A stretch of DNA of 64,000 nt from Paenibacillus sp. Marseille-Q4541 (GTDB taxonomy: Bacteria > Bacillota > Bacilli > Paenibacillales > Paenibacillaceae), in the NCBI RefSeq assembly GCF_018310695.1, contig NZ_JAGXCY010000011.1:62001-126000 (forward strand), in the 5' to 3' direction. Numbering within the stretch: position 1 is the first letter of the stretch; each line of letters starts with the position of its first letter. The notes below the pieces were generated by a model. That model had not been told where the DNA came from, ran no database searches, and saw only the letters and a list, made by a program, of their open reading frames with translations. Below are positions 18,613 to 27,042 of the stretch, one piece after another. The position numbers and the translations under genes were made by a program.

Positions 18613-18963
18613 CCTGCAAAAGAAGCTCTACTTGACATAGAGTGGTTTGAAGAAGTAGAACAACATATATTTGATGATCTTCGACATGGAAGTTATGAAA
18701 AAGCACTTGATTTGGTTGATAGCTGGCTTGACATGTTTAAGATGAACTCTTATCTTAGTAAGCAAGAAGTCCATCTTAGAGCAACTCCGTTTATGGTGAG
18801 TCTTCAGCGTATTGCTAAAGAACATCGAATGGTTGTATTTGAGTGGAAGAATGAACTCGTTAAAAGTGGACTGGAGTCACCCCATCCCAGTATAAAGCGA
18901 ATATACATTAGCAAGATAAATGAAAAGATGACCTTCGGAAGACCGAAAGTCATCTTTTTTTAA
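18613..18963 (+). pseudogene. Open fragment, possibly from a YesN-like response regulator
   Basis: About 117 codons without a start codon of their own. The translation (IEWFEEVEQHIFDDL, YEKALDLVDSWLDMF, FMVSLQRIAKEHR) looks like genuine helical protein and resembles the linker between receiver and AraC domains in Paenibacillus response regulators. The last twelve codons run straight through a transcription terminator, so the natural 3' end is lost. It is fused head-on to the permease remnant. In this genus sugar ABC permeases often lie beside such regulators, so both pieces may be left from one lost locus. This is an inference from weak similarity. Confidence 0.35.
18923..18961. terminator. 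Terminator
   Basis: AAAGATGAC-CTTCGG with CCGAAAG-TCATCTTT, followed by T on the plus strand and T on the minus strand. It probably belongs to the SDR gene (minus strand) and to the vanished plus-strand gene. Confidence 0.8.
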
Positions 18964-18982
18964 TCGAATGAGGGGAACCCTT

Positions 18983-19735
18983 TTATTTAAAGGAAGCATA
19001 ACCTTGGTCAGCCATTACTACGCTGCCGTTAATTGAATCCGCGTCTTCTAAGGAAACGAGATATACGGTTTTAGCAACAGTTTCGGGTTGAGTCAATTGA
19101 CCGCCCATTACTTTACGAGCCATTTCATCAGCTAGGCCTTGATCTTTGTAACCTTGAATAATTGGAGTGTCAACGGCGCCTGGAGCTACGGCAACGACAC
19201 GAATACCAAATTGTGCAAGTTCTAATGCAGCTGATTTACTCATCATAATAACGGCACCTTTGGTTGCATGATAAGCGAACGTACCTGGAGAAGCAAGGAA
19301 TCCAAATACGGAAGCGGTATTAATAATAACACCTTTGGAACCAAGTTCTCTCATTTTTTTGCTCGCTGCTACAATACCGTGTGCTACCCCGTGTTGATTG
19401 ACATTAATGATACGGTGGTAGGAGTTCCAATCAAGGTCAGCAACAGGAGTCGGTGTTCCAATCCCAGCATTGTTGAACATCACATCAATACGACCGTACA
19501 TCCCAACCGTTTGTTCTATGAGGGATTCTACGCTCTCGTAATTGGACACATCAACCTGAATAAATGTAGCTTCACCGCCGTTTTTCTCTATCATTGCAAC
19601 GGTTTCTTTACCGCCAGTCTCGTTAAAGTCGGCAACAACGACACGGTCTCCTTTTTTAGCAAAAACAAGACTGGTTTCACGGCCGATTCCACTCGCTCCA
19701 CCTGTAATAACGGCAACTCTTTTTTCGTTACTCAT
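18983..19735 (-). CDS. Short-chain dehydrogenase/reductase
   Basis: Classical SDR of 250 residues, cytosolic NAD(P)(H)-dependent oxidoreductase. Nucleotide-binding motif TGGASGIG (about 11-18), structural NNAG in MFNNAGIG, catalytic Ser in NTASVFGF and YxxxK in YHATK. Asp in VVADFNE after the second strand favours NAD(H). The frame can open at a TTG (19753), but the ATG at 19735 has AGGTGG eight bases upstream. It is divergent from a LysR regulator, which probably controls it. The substrate is unknown. Confidence 0.88.
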   Translation of the reverse strand: MSNEKRVAVITGGASGIGRETSLVFAKKGDRVVVADFNETGGKETVAMIEKNGGEATFIQVDVSNYESVESLIEQTVGMYGRIDVMFNNAGIGTPTPVADLDWNSYHRIINVNQHGVAHGIVAASKKMRELGSKGVIINTASVFGFLASPGTFAYHATKGAVIMMSKSAALELAQFGIRVVAVAPGAVDTPIIQGYKDQGLADEMARKVMGGQLTQPETVAKTVYLVSLEDADSINGSVVMADQGYASFK

Positions 19736-19801
19736 CCTAATAACCACCTGCAATGGGTATAGTTTGTGAAATAGATCATTGCTTTTGTTTAGCTTAGATT
19801 C

Positions 19802-19811
19802 AGTATATACT
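19802..19811. promoter_or_regulatory. Short palindrome in the SDR/LysR divergent region
   Basis: AGTATATACT is a perfect ten-base palindrome in the 153-base AT-rich space between the divergent SDR and LysR genes. It is a possible binding site, but AT-rich palindromes occur by chance. Confidence 0.25.
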
Positions 19812-19888
19812 CATTATAGTGTTAATCATATTTAAAGTATTTGAACCATAGTTAATTTATACTTAAGTTTAATCCAAAGGGAGGATTT

Positions 19889-20797
19889 ATGAATTTCGAT
19901 CAACTTTTATATATATCGGAGACAGCCAAAACAGGCTCTCTTACAAAAGCAGCCGAATCTTGTAATGTTACATTATCTGCAGTCAGCCAGTCGATTACGA
20001 GTCTGGAGAACGAATTAGGTTTTCCTTTGTTCAAAAGATCTCGTGCAGGAGCCGTTCCAACAGAGGATGGAAAACGAATCTTATCCAAAGCATACCGGGT
20101 GCTCGATGCATTTGATGAACTGAAGAAAGAAGCCCAGGACCGTTCTGAGCAGCTTACAGGTGTAATTAGACTTGCGACGATTCCACTTCCAACGTTGATC
20201 TATACCGATGCAATTATTGATTTTAATAAAAAATTTCCTGATGTCACGCTTGAATTATTTGAGATGGGCACACATGATATCATTCAAGAGATTAAAGCGG
20301 ATCGTCTTGACGTGGGACTTATTATTTTTGAAGAAGAGCTTACCAAACAGCATAGTTCCTTACTTTTTGGTAAGCTTATTAAGCAGCACATGGTTGTTGG
20401 AGTAAGTAGGCAATCTCCACTCGCCCTACAGAATTCCATTACGCCAGAAGAAATTTTGAAGTATCCGGTTGTATTATATAAAGACGAACTTCTGCAGAAA
20501 TTTTACGAGGATCTACAGCAAACTTATGGGAAAGGTCATTTGTTATTTTCAACAAATCAGACCTCTGTCATCCAGAAAATTGTTCGAGAAGATGTTGCTA
20601 TTACGATTGGTTTTGACTTGTCATTTAGCAAACATGCAGATTTCTCTAGCACTGAAATCGTAACCTTACCTCTCGCGATTCCAGAGATGTCTTCCTCTTA
20701 TGTGGGATGGGTGCAGCCGAATAAGAGAAATATCCCGAAGCAGGTATCGATTTTCCTAAATCGTTTAGCTAATCAATACCGTCCACTTAACAAGTGA
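19889..20797 (+). CDS. LysR family transcriptional regulator
   Basis: 302 residues: N-terminal winged helix (MNFDQLLYISETAKTGSLTKA, then LSAVSQSITSLENELGFPLF) and a periplasmic-binding-like effector domain from about residue 90. The start ATG follows AAAGGGAGG by six bases. It is divergent from the SDR gene with 153 bases between, the usual arrangement for a LysR regulator and its target. The effector is unknown. Confidence 0.88.
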   Translation: MNFDQLLYISETAKTGSLTKAAESCNVTLSAVSQSITSLENELGFPLFKRSRAGAVPTEDGKRILSKAYRVLDAFDELKKEAQDRSEQLTGVIRLATIPLPTLIYTDAIIDFNKKFPDVTLELFEMGTHDIIQEIKADRLDVGLIIFEEELTKQHSSLLFGKLIKQHMVVGVSRQSPLALQNSITPEEILKYPVVLYKDELLQKFYEDLQQTYGKGHLLFSTNQTSVIQKIVREDVAITIGFDLSFSKHADFSSTEIVTLPLAIPEMSSSYVGWVQPNKRNIPKQVSIFLNRLANQYRPLNK

Positions 20798-20892
20798 GAA
20801 GGTTCGAGTCATTGCAGGAACACGGATATAACGAAATTGGTAGAAGACGTAGAACTATGGAATTGGCACAGTTGAAGCTAATAAGCTGAACG

Positions 20893-20920
20893 AAGGGACA
20901 CGTAGAACGTGTCCCTTTTA
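20893..20920 (+). terminator. Terminator after the LysR gene
   Basis: GGGACACG (20895-20902) pairs with CGTGTCCC (20908-20915), then four T. Confidence 0.75.
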
Positions 20921-20944
20921 TGATGGATGCTTTTAAGGTCAATT

Positions 20945-21172
20945 TTAATATATAGTGCGATACATCAGCCAAAAAAGAAACATAATGAACGTAAACATGA
21001 TAGCAATTACGAGCAAAATAAGGAATATTACATGATTATTGGATGCCCGGTTATACTTCCACTCCTTGTAGGTGCGGAAACCATAAAAAGTGGATAGCAA
21101 GAGACCTATGATTGGGTTTGCTTGGTTTGAAGCGCTTCTCATCCATATAATTACTAATATTATGATAATCAT
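20945..21172 (-). CDS. Small membrane protein
   Basis: 75 residues with a hydrophobic segment at each end (about 1-30 interrupted by a polar stretch, and 45-70), joined by a basic loop (GFRTYKEWKYNRAS). I do not recognise a family. The assigned ATG has no ribosome site. The same frame continues upstream without a stop or a usual start codon to a TGA at about 21227-21229, encoding TETEGRKASLWISS just before the ATG, which looks like coding sequence. The N-terminus may therefore have been lost, or a rare start (ATT) may be used. It follows the SEDS gene on the same strand. Confidence 0.5.
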   Translation of the reverse strand: MIIIILVIIWMRSASNQANPIIGLLLSTFYGFRTYKEWKYNRASNNHVIFLILLVIAIMFTFIMFLFWLMYRTIY

Positions 21173-21233
21173 AGATGAAATCCATAAGGAGGCTTTTCGG
21201 CCTTCTGTTTCGGTTAAGCTTCCTTTTCAATAA

Positions 21234-22415
21234 TCAGTTTACGGTAGCACTTAAGTTTTTGCTGGGCTGAAATACCTCGTCTGATTCGCCATCATTTACT
21301 CGAATACTGAGTACAATGCCGATGCATAACATATTAATAATGAGGGAGGAACCTCCATAACTAAGAAAAGGTAACGTAATCCCTGTTAAAGGCATAAGAC
21401 CGATAAACATTCCAACATTCTCGAAAATTTGATAGATGAACATTGCGATAACACCAATAATCAGAATTGGACCTTCTTTGTTTACACTTTCCAAGGCAAT
21501 ACATATGAGTCGATAGATAAGAATGAAATAAAGAAATAACAACAGAGATAAACCTAAAAATCCAAACTCCTCCGCCGCTACCACAATAATGGAATCCGAG
21601 TAGGTATACGGAACATAACCTGCTTGGACCATTGAGCCTTGCATATACCCTTTCCCAAGCAATCCTCCGGAAGCGATCGCAAGTTTGGCATTATTCGTAT
21701 GATAAGAAGCATCTTTGCTTGCGGATTCTGGCATAAGCCATGGATCAATTCGATCAAGCCAGTGTCCTTTTTCTGTTTCAGATAAGTAGGCGGCAATTTG
21801 ATCGTGAAACGTAATATAAGACTTCAGTCCACCTACCATGATTGCTGCCATCAGTAAAAAGATAATAAGTGCGTGCGTATTTTTTATATTCCCCATCCAT
21901 AACATACCGATCAAAATGACAATATAACTGAGTGCATTCCCCATATCATTTGTTTTTAGAACCAAGAGAAAGGGCAGCAGCGTTACTAGCGAAACGGGGA
22001 TAATATTTTTCCAGAAGGTCAGTTCATGTTTCTGCTTCGCGAGGATTCCGCCGACACTAATAATAAGTATGATTTTAAATACCTCAGCAGGTTGAACATT
22101 GAATAAATAAGGAATTGAGATCCAACCTCTAGATCCATTGATGACCTTGCCGAAGAATGTAACATACATAAGCAATAAAATTCCTGCTCCATAAATATAC
22201 CAATAATATTTCAGGATTAATTTGTAGGGAAATAAAGCAGTGATGATTAAAGCTGCAAAACCTAGCAGGTAATAATAGAACATTTTTAATTCTGATCCAG
22301 CAAACTCTTCCAGTTTATATTGAATTCCACTATGTATCAAAAGAATGCTGGAGATCATAAAAAAACAAAGGATGCAGATGATCGGTGCATCTACTTTTTT
22401 TATTTTCAAAAACAT
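21234..22415 (-). CDS. FtsW/RodA/SpoVE (SEDS) family protein
   Basis: Polytopic SEDS protein of 393 residues, about ten helices. SEDS proteins are peptidoglycan glycosyltransferases that work with class B penicillin-binding proteins. Family segments seen: GSRGWISIPYLFNVQPAEVFKI, the extracellular loop with RIDPWLMP, GLLGKGYMQGS, AAEEFGFLG and the C-terminal PFLSYGGSSLI. The ATG start has GGGAG about 12 bases upstream. It is outside the usual mre or fts clusters and has no class B PBP beside it, so it is likely an accessory or sporulation-related copy. Which PBP it pairs with is unknown. Confidence 0.85.
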   Translation of the reverse strand: MFLKIKKVDAPIICILCFFMISSILLIHSGIQYKLEEFAGSELKMFYYYLLGFAALIITALFPYKLILKYYWYIYGAGILLLMYVTFFGKVINGSRGWISIPYLFNVQPAEVFKIILIISVGGILAKQKHELTFWKNIIPVSLVTLLPFLLVLKTNDMGNALSYIVILIGMLWMGNIKNTHALIIFLLMAAIMVGGLKSYITFHDQIAAYLSETEKGHWLDRIDPWLMPESASKDASYHTNNAKLAIASGGLLGKGYMQGSMVQAGYVPYTYSDSIIVVAAEEFGFLGLSLLLFLYFILIYRLICIALESVNKEGPILIIGVIAMFIYQIFENVGMFIGLMPLTGITLPFLSYGGSSLIINMLCIGIVLSIRVNDGESDEVFQPSKNLSATVN

Positions 22416-22595
22416 CTAACTCTAACACTCCCTTCCCTGATCCCCTCTTGTCGGTTACTAGATTATAGAATATAACGTCATTATTTACCAATTTAGAAGG
22501 AGTATCTCACTCTTACTTAGAATGTTTGATTATCCGGCTATTCGTTTAAATTGATAGAATTCATTGCTATTCTTTATTTCAGAGGAGGAAGCATT

Positions 22596-23093
22596 ATGGA
22601 AACTGTGAGTTTTGCAAGGAATGAATATAACGATAAGGCCATAGAACTATATTGGCAGGAAAATGAGAAGATGAAGGAACGACTTCCGCATGCAGACATT
22701 CAGCATGTAGGAAGTTCGGCAATCCCTGGCACGCTAACTAAAGGTGACGTTGATATTCAGGTTCGAGTACAGAAGGAAGAATTTGAAGAAGCGGTTTGTG
22801 TACTGAATGCTTTATATCAATTGAATGAAGGAAGCGTGCAGACCTCCTCTTTTCGTTCTTTCTATACGAATGATACGATTCTGCCACTTGGAGTTCAGCT
22901 GACCGTATGTCATTCTGAATTTGATGTTTTCCATAAGTTCCGGGACGTACTATTAATAAATGAAGGGTACCGAGAGCAATATGATCAGTTGAAAGCTTCC
23001 TTTGACGGAAAAGACATGGAAAGTTACCGGAAAGCCAAACAACATTTTTTCGAGCAGTTGAAGAAAACACCGGAGTATAAAAATTTGGGGTGA
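22596..23093 (+). CDS. GrpB family protein (UPF0157, nucleotidyltransferase fold)
   Basis: 165 residues. The family signature HVGSSAIPG followed by KGDVDIQV is visible near residues 37-55; these Gly-Ser and Asp residues correspond to the nucleotidyltransferase active site. Biochemical role is not established for the family. The longer frame begins at 22551, but the ATG at 22596 is six bases after AGAGGAGG. It stands alone, 133 bases before a DinB gene on the same strand. Confidence 0.85.
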   Translation: METVSFARNEYNDKAIELYWQENEKMKERLPHADIQHVGSSAIPGTLTKGDVDIQVRVQKEEFEEAVCVLNALYQLNEGSVQTSSFRSFYTNDTILPLGVQLTVCHSEFDVFHKFRDVLLINEGYREQYDQLKASFDGKDMESYRKAKQHFFEQLKKTPEYKNLG

Positions 23094-23226
23094 AAAAGGT
23101 GGGTTCAGCTTTCTTTTGCCTACGTACGCCAGCTCACTCTTCTTGGTCATCATGGAACCGCCTTTCAACAAGCGGCTACAATGAATGCTCTCATTCGGAA
23201 TATGAAAATGAATCGGAGGAATAAGT

Positions 23227-23757
23227 ATGGTACAGTTTAGCGAAATCATCCCTTATATGGACGGGGTAAGAAATCAATTGCTTGAAGTGTTAGATTCTTT
23301 CGGGCCTGACGAGAAAGATCTTAGAGAAGTAAAAGAAGGCTGGAGTGTTACCGAAGTAATCGACCATCTTGGAAAGATTGAAGCAATGATCCAGTATCAA
23401 TTGGGAAAGGCCCTTGTTGCTGAACCGATTCTTCCGTCTGAACCTTTGAGCGAAAAGAAAACGGATGTTATGGATATTGTTAAAGAGAGCGGTATTATTG
23501 AAAAAAAGTTAGAATCGCCAGCACCTGCTAGACCTAGTGGTCAGCTGAGCTATGAACAGGCGATAAATAAGCTGAATGAGATTCGAGCTGTATCGAAACA
23601 AATCATTCATCAGCTTGGAGAACGAAACACGAACGATTTGAAATATCCTCACCCTGCTGGCTTTGAACTAAATGCCAATCAGTGGGCACATTTTATTGCC
23701 TATCATGAAATTAGACATATTGGCCAATTGCAAAGAATACGTAAAGCAAATCAATAA
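23227..23757 (+). CDS. DinB family protein
   Basis: 176-residue four-helix-bundle protein of the DinB/YfiT superfamily. Metal-binding histidines are seen in VIDHLGKIE (about 41) and in the C-terminal HFIAYHEIRHIGQL. Such proteins are thiol-dependent transferases or hydrolases, often bacillithiol-linked in Firmicutes. The ATG has CGGAGG six to seven bases upstream. The exact reaction cannot be read from the sequence. Confidence 0.82.
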   Translation: MVQFSEIIPYMDGVRNQLLEVLDSFGPDEKDLREVKEGWSVTEVIDHLGKIEAMIQYQLGKALVAEPILPSEPLSEKKTDVMDIVKESGIIEKKLESPAPARPSGQLSYEQAINKLNEIRAVSKQIIHQLGERNTNDLKYPHPAGFELNANQWAHFIAYHEIRHIGQLQRIRKANQ

Positions 23758-23882
23758 ATTACGGCAATATGACGAGGGCACAAGTTCAGAGTACAGGGTG
23801 TAACTAATGATTTACATCGTAATCCATTTGTACATCTCATTGAACAGTGCTTTTTGTTATGACAGGAAGGATGAATACGAAG

Positions 23883-25346
23883 ATGAGAGAGCTTCAAGTA
23901 AGTACTAAATATGGTGTGCTAAAAGGACAAAATATAAATGGAGTATCCGTCTGGAAGGGAATACCTTATGCCAAACCTCCAGTAAACGAGCTGCGTTTTG
24001 AAGCTCCTGAACATCCTGATATTTGGGAAGGAGTCAAAGAGGCTTTTCAATTTGGGCCAGAGAGTATTCAGCCAAGAATGGAAGATGGTTTATTCAGTAT
24101 TCCCGGTTATAAACCGGAGGAGTCAGAAGACTGTCTTTATCTAAATGTGTGGGCACCCGAACATGATTCAGGTAAGAAGCTGCCTGTTATGGTATGGATA
24201 CACGGAGGGGCATTTGTTACCGGGTCAGGCAGTACTCCGTTCTATGATGCAACACAATTCGTGAAGCGCGGAGAGGTTATCGTCGTGACGATTAACTACC
24301 GTCTGGGACCTTTTGGGTTTATGCATTTATCACCGCTTGGTGAATCTTTTATATCCAACGCTGGCCTACTTGACCAGATTGCAGCATTAGAATGGGTGAA
24401 AGACAATATTGCTGTTTTTGGAGGCGACGGGGACGCAGTTACCATTTTCGGTGAATCTGCAGGAAGTATGAGCATCGCTGCTCTGCTAGCGATGCCAAAA
24501 GCAAAAGGACTATTCAAACAGACAATCATGCAAAGCGGTGCCTCGCAGCATTTATCCGCAGAACAAGCGGCTCAGGTCACTGCTGGAATGCTGGAGACCC
24601 TCGGTGTCAGTTCTGCAGAGGTACACCAACTGAAAACCTTACCAGCTGAGCAAATTTTAGCTGCAGGAGAACGGCTAAAACAACAGACGGGTGCAGGCCT
24701 TGCTTTGCTGTTTGAGCCTGTCGTGGATCAAGCGACACTTCCGAAATCTCCTATTCAAGCGATCGAGGATGGGGATGCAGGTGGTGTCCGGCTCCTTATC
24801 GGAACGAATCTTGACGAAGGAGCTTTGTTTATCCGTCCAGACACTCCTATCGTTCATGATGACGATATCGTGAAAGCTATGGAACTGATGACTGGGATCA
24901 GGGATGAACAAGGAATTGCTTACCGCTATCCCAAAACAACCGATGGCCAGGCACAGCTGATGACGGATATTTACTTCTGGCGTTCTTCCGTCCTGTTTGC
25001 GGCGGCACAGACGGAACATGCCCCAGTGTATATGTATCGTTTTGATTGGGCACTAAATGGTCATCCACTATTGAACAAGGCTATTCATGCAGCTGAAATC
25101 GTCTTTGTATTTAACAATCTACACCTCCTTAAATCGATGAAGATCATCCCAAATGACTCTATGCAAAAACTGGCGTACCATATGCAGGATGCTTGGATTG
25201 CCTTTGCAAAAGGAGAATCACCAGACCTGAAGGACCTGATGTGGCCTCCCTACACGAAAGAGGAGAGGTCTACTATGATCTTCAATACGGCGACGAAAGT
25301 GGTGCAAGATCCAGATCGTGAAAAAAGAGTGCAATTTGGCATATAA
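23883..25346 (+). CDS. pnbA: Carboxylesterase type B (para-nitrobenzyl esterase)
   Basis: Alpha/beta hydrolase of 487 residues, very similar over its length to Bacillus subtilis PnbA (489). It hydrolyses carboxylic esters. Nucleophile Ser is in GESAGS (about 191), the oxyanion hole in WIHGGAF and the catalytic His in AIHAAEIVF (about 402), with Glu in GTNLDEGALF. The longest frame starts at 23847, but the ATG at 23883 (MRELQVSTKYG) aligns with the PnbA N-terminus and has GGAAGG 12 bases upstream. No signal peptide, so it acts in the cytosol. It is a single-gene unit. Confidence 0.88.
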   Translation: MRELQVSTKYGVLKGQNINGVSVWKGIPYAKPPVNELRFEAPEHPDIWEGVKEAFQFGPESIQPRMEDGLFSIPGYKPEESEDCLYLNVWAPEHDSGKKLPVMVWIHGGAFVTGSGSTPFYDATQFVKRGEVIVVTINYRLGPFGFMHLSPLGESFISNAGLLDQIAALEWVKDNIAVFGGDGDAVTIFGESAGSMSIAALLAMPKAKGLFKQTIMQSGASQHLSAEQAAQVTAGMLETLGVSSAEVHQLKTLPAEQILAAGERLKQQTGAGLALLFEPVVDQATLPKSPIQAIEDGDAGGVRLLIGTNLDEGALFIRPDTPIVHDDDIVKAMELMTGIRDEQGIAYRYPKTTDGQAQLMTDIYFWRSSVLFAAAQTEHAPVYMYRFDWALNGHPLLNKAIHAAEIVFVFNNLHLLKSMKIIPNDSMQKLAYHMQDAWIAFAKGESPDLKDLMWPPYTKEERSTMIFNTATKVVQDPDREKRVQFGI

Positions 25347-25357
25347 GAAAACTACAA

Positions 25358-25396
25358 CAGCCTCTTAATGAAATGATTTCATTAGGGGGCTTTTAT
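25358..25396 (+). terminator. Terminator after pnbA
   Basis: AGCCTCTTAATGAAAT pairs with ATTTCATTAGGGGGCT with few mismatches, followed by TTTTATTT. Confidence 0.75.
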
Positions 25397-25464
25397 TTGT
25401 AAAAATATGTGTTAGAATACCACGAGATACCAAGAGATTCATAGTACATAGCTAAGGAGAAACC

Positions 25465-26823
25465 ATGAAAGATTTAACGAAGGGCAATCCAATTAAATTG
25501 ATCATCGCGTTCACCATTCCGCTAATCATCGGTAATCTTTTCCAACAGTTTTATAATATGGCGGATACGTTTATTGTAGGTCGAACGATCGGTGTGAACG
25601 CACTTGCAGCGGTGGGTTCTACGGGAAGCATCCTGTTCTTTGTAATCGGGTTCGTACAAGGGATGACAGCTGGTTTATCGATTGTCACAGCACAGAGATA
25701 TGGGGCAAACGACATTACAGGGATACGAAAAAGTGTGGGGGCCAGCATGATCATTAGTGCTGTATTTACAATCTTTCTCACGATTATAAGTGTTATCTTT
25801 ACGAAGCCAGTGTTGATCATGATGAAGACTCCTCCAGAAATTATTGACGATGCTTATCGATATCTCATTGTCATCAATTGGGGGATAGGTGCTGCCGTCA
25901 TGTTTAATTTATTGTCCAATTTATTGCGTGCGCTTGGCGATAGCAGAACACCGCTTCTCTTCCTGGTTATCGCTAGTGTGGTGAATGTTGCGCTCGACTT
26001 TCTTTTTATTCTCGTATTTAACATGGGTGTAGCAGGTGCAGGCCTTGCTACGGTCATCGCTCAGCTTACCGCAAGTGTGTTATGCCTTTACTATATCCAT
26101 AAAAGGATTCCTCTGCTTCAATTTAAGAATGCAGATTGGAAAATGAACAAGAAATTAATTAAAGAGCATTTAACGATTGGTTTTCCCATGGGATTTCAAG
26201 CATCGATCATTGCAATTGGAGCCATTATACTTCAAATTACGCTAAATGGACTGGGTTCCGCGTCAGTTGCCGCTTATACCGCAGCCCAGAAGATTGATAT
26301 GTTAGCCACACTTCCCATGAGTTCATTTGGTGTTACGATGGCAACCTTCGTAGCTCAAAACTATGGAGCAGGCAAGTTGGATCGAATACGCCTTGGCGTT
26401 AGACAGTGTATTTGGGTATCCGGGAGTTTCAGTGTAGTTGTCGGCATACTCGTCATATTATTTGGACCAGCGGGTGTAGGGCTATTTGTAGGCGCTGATC
26501 AAGAAGAAATATTATCCTTATCACGGCTTTATTTTATATCGAATGGAAGCGCCTATCTGCTGCTCTCCTTACTGTTCATATATCGGTTTACATTACAAGG
26601 ACTTGGTCAGAGCATGATTCCGACTGTGGCGGGAATTATGGAACTTGCAATGAGAGTAGTTGCAGCCATATTCTTAACCGCACAAATTGGTTTTCTTGGC
26701 GCAAGTCTCGCCAATCCCCTTGCTTGGATAGGAGCCGTTATTCCACTAGGAATCGCTTATTATGTAAGTATGAAGAAACTAATGAAATTGCCGCAAGAGG
26801 AAGTAAGGACGATACACGTATAG
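25465..26823 (+). CDS. MATE family efflux transporter, second copy
   Basis: 452 residues, twelve helices, with the NorM/DinF-type start TKGNPIKLIIAFTIPLIIGNLFQQ given in pieces: TKGNPIKLII and IGNLFQQFYNMADTFIVG. The pseudo-symmetrical second half begins near residue 235 (IGFPMGFQASI). It is a cation-coupled drug or metabolite exporter. The ATG follows AAGGAG by six to seven bases. It differs strongly from the MATE gene at 14732 and is closer to the group seen next to MarR genes, but no regulator lies here. Confidence 0.87.
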   Translation: MKDLTKGNPIKLIIAFTIPLIIGNLFQQFYNMADTFIVGRTIGVNALAAVGSTGSILFFVIGFVQGMTAGLSIVTAQRYGANDITGIRKSVGASMIISAVFTIFLTIISVIFTKPVLIMMKTPPEIIDDAYRYLIVINWGIGAAVMFNLLSNLLRALGDSRTPLLFLVIASVVNVALDFLFILVFNMGVAGAGLATVIAQLTASVLCLYYIHKRIPLLQFKNADWKMNKKLIKEHLTIGFPMGFQASIIAIGAIILQITLNGLGSASVAAYTAAQKIDMLATLPMSSFGVTMATFVAQNYGAGKLDRIRLGVRQCIWVSGSFSVVVGILVILFGPAGVGLFVGADQEEILSLSRLYFISNGSAYLLLSLLFIYRFTLQGLGQSMIPTVAGIMELAMRVVAAIFLTAQIGFLGASLANPLAWIGAVIPLGIAYYVSMKKLMKLPQEEVRTIHV

Positions 26824-26835
26824 CAGTTAGCGTTG

Positions 26836-26868
26836 AAAGGAACGAACGATTTTTGTTTGTTCCTTTTT
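26836..26868 (+). terminator. Terminator after the MATE gene
   Basis: AAGGAACGAAC pairs with GTTTGTTCCTT around a short T-rich loop, followed by T. Confidence 0.75.
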
Positions 26869-26963
26869 TATTATTGAGTGCTTAATTTAGGAGAATAAAA
26901 TAAATAAATAGAGAGTTTTTTGGAACATATTGTAGACTAACCTATTTTTATACCATTTAATTA

Positions 26964-26990
26964 GAAACTTTTTCCGGTAATGAGCGTCTA
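26964..26990 (+). promoter_or_regulatory. Candidate ECF sigma factor promoter
   Basis: GAAAC (26964-26968), 16 bases, CGTC (26985-26988), then TA. Spacing and both boxes fit the SigW/SigX/SigM/SigV type. It lies 55 bases before the start of the surface-protein gene. Confidence 0.55.
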
Positions 26991-27042
26991 ATAGTAGATG
27001 CATTCGAAGAGAATAGAAAATAGAATCAAAAGGAGTCTAAGC

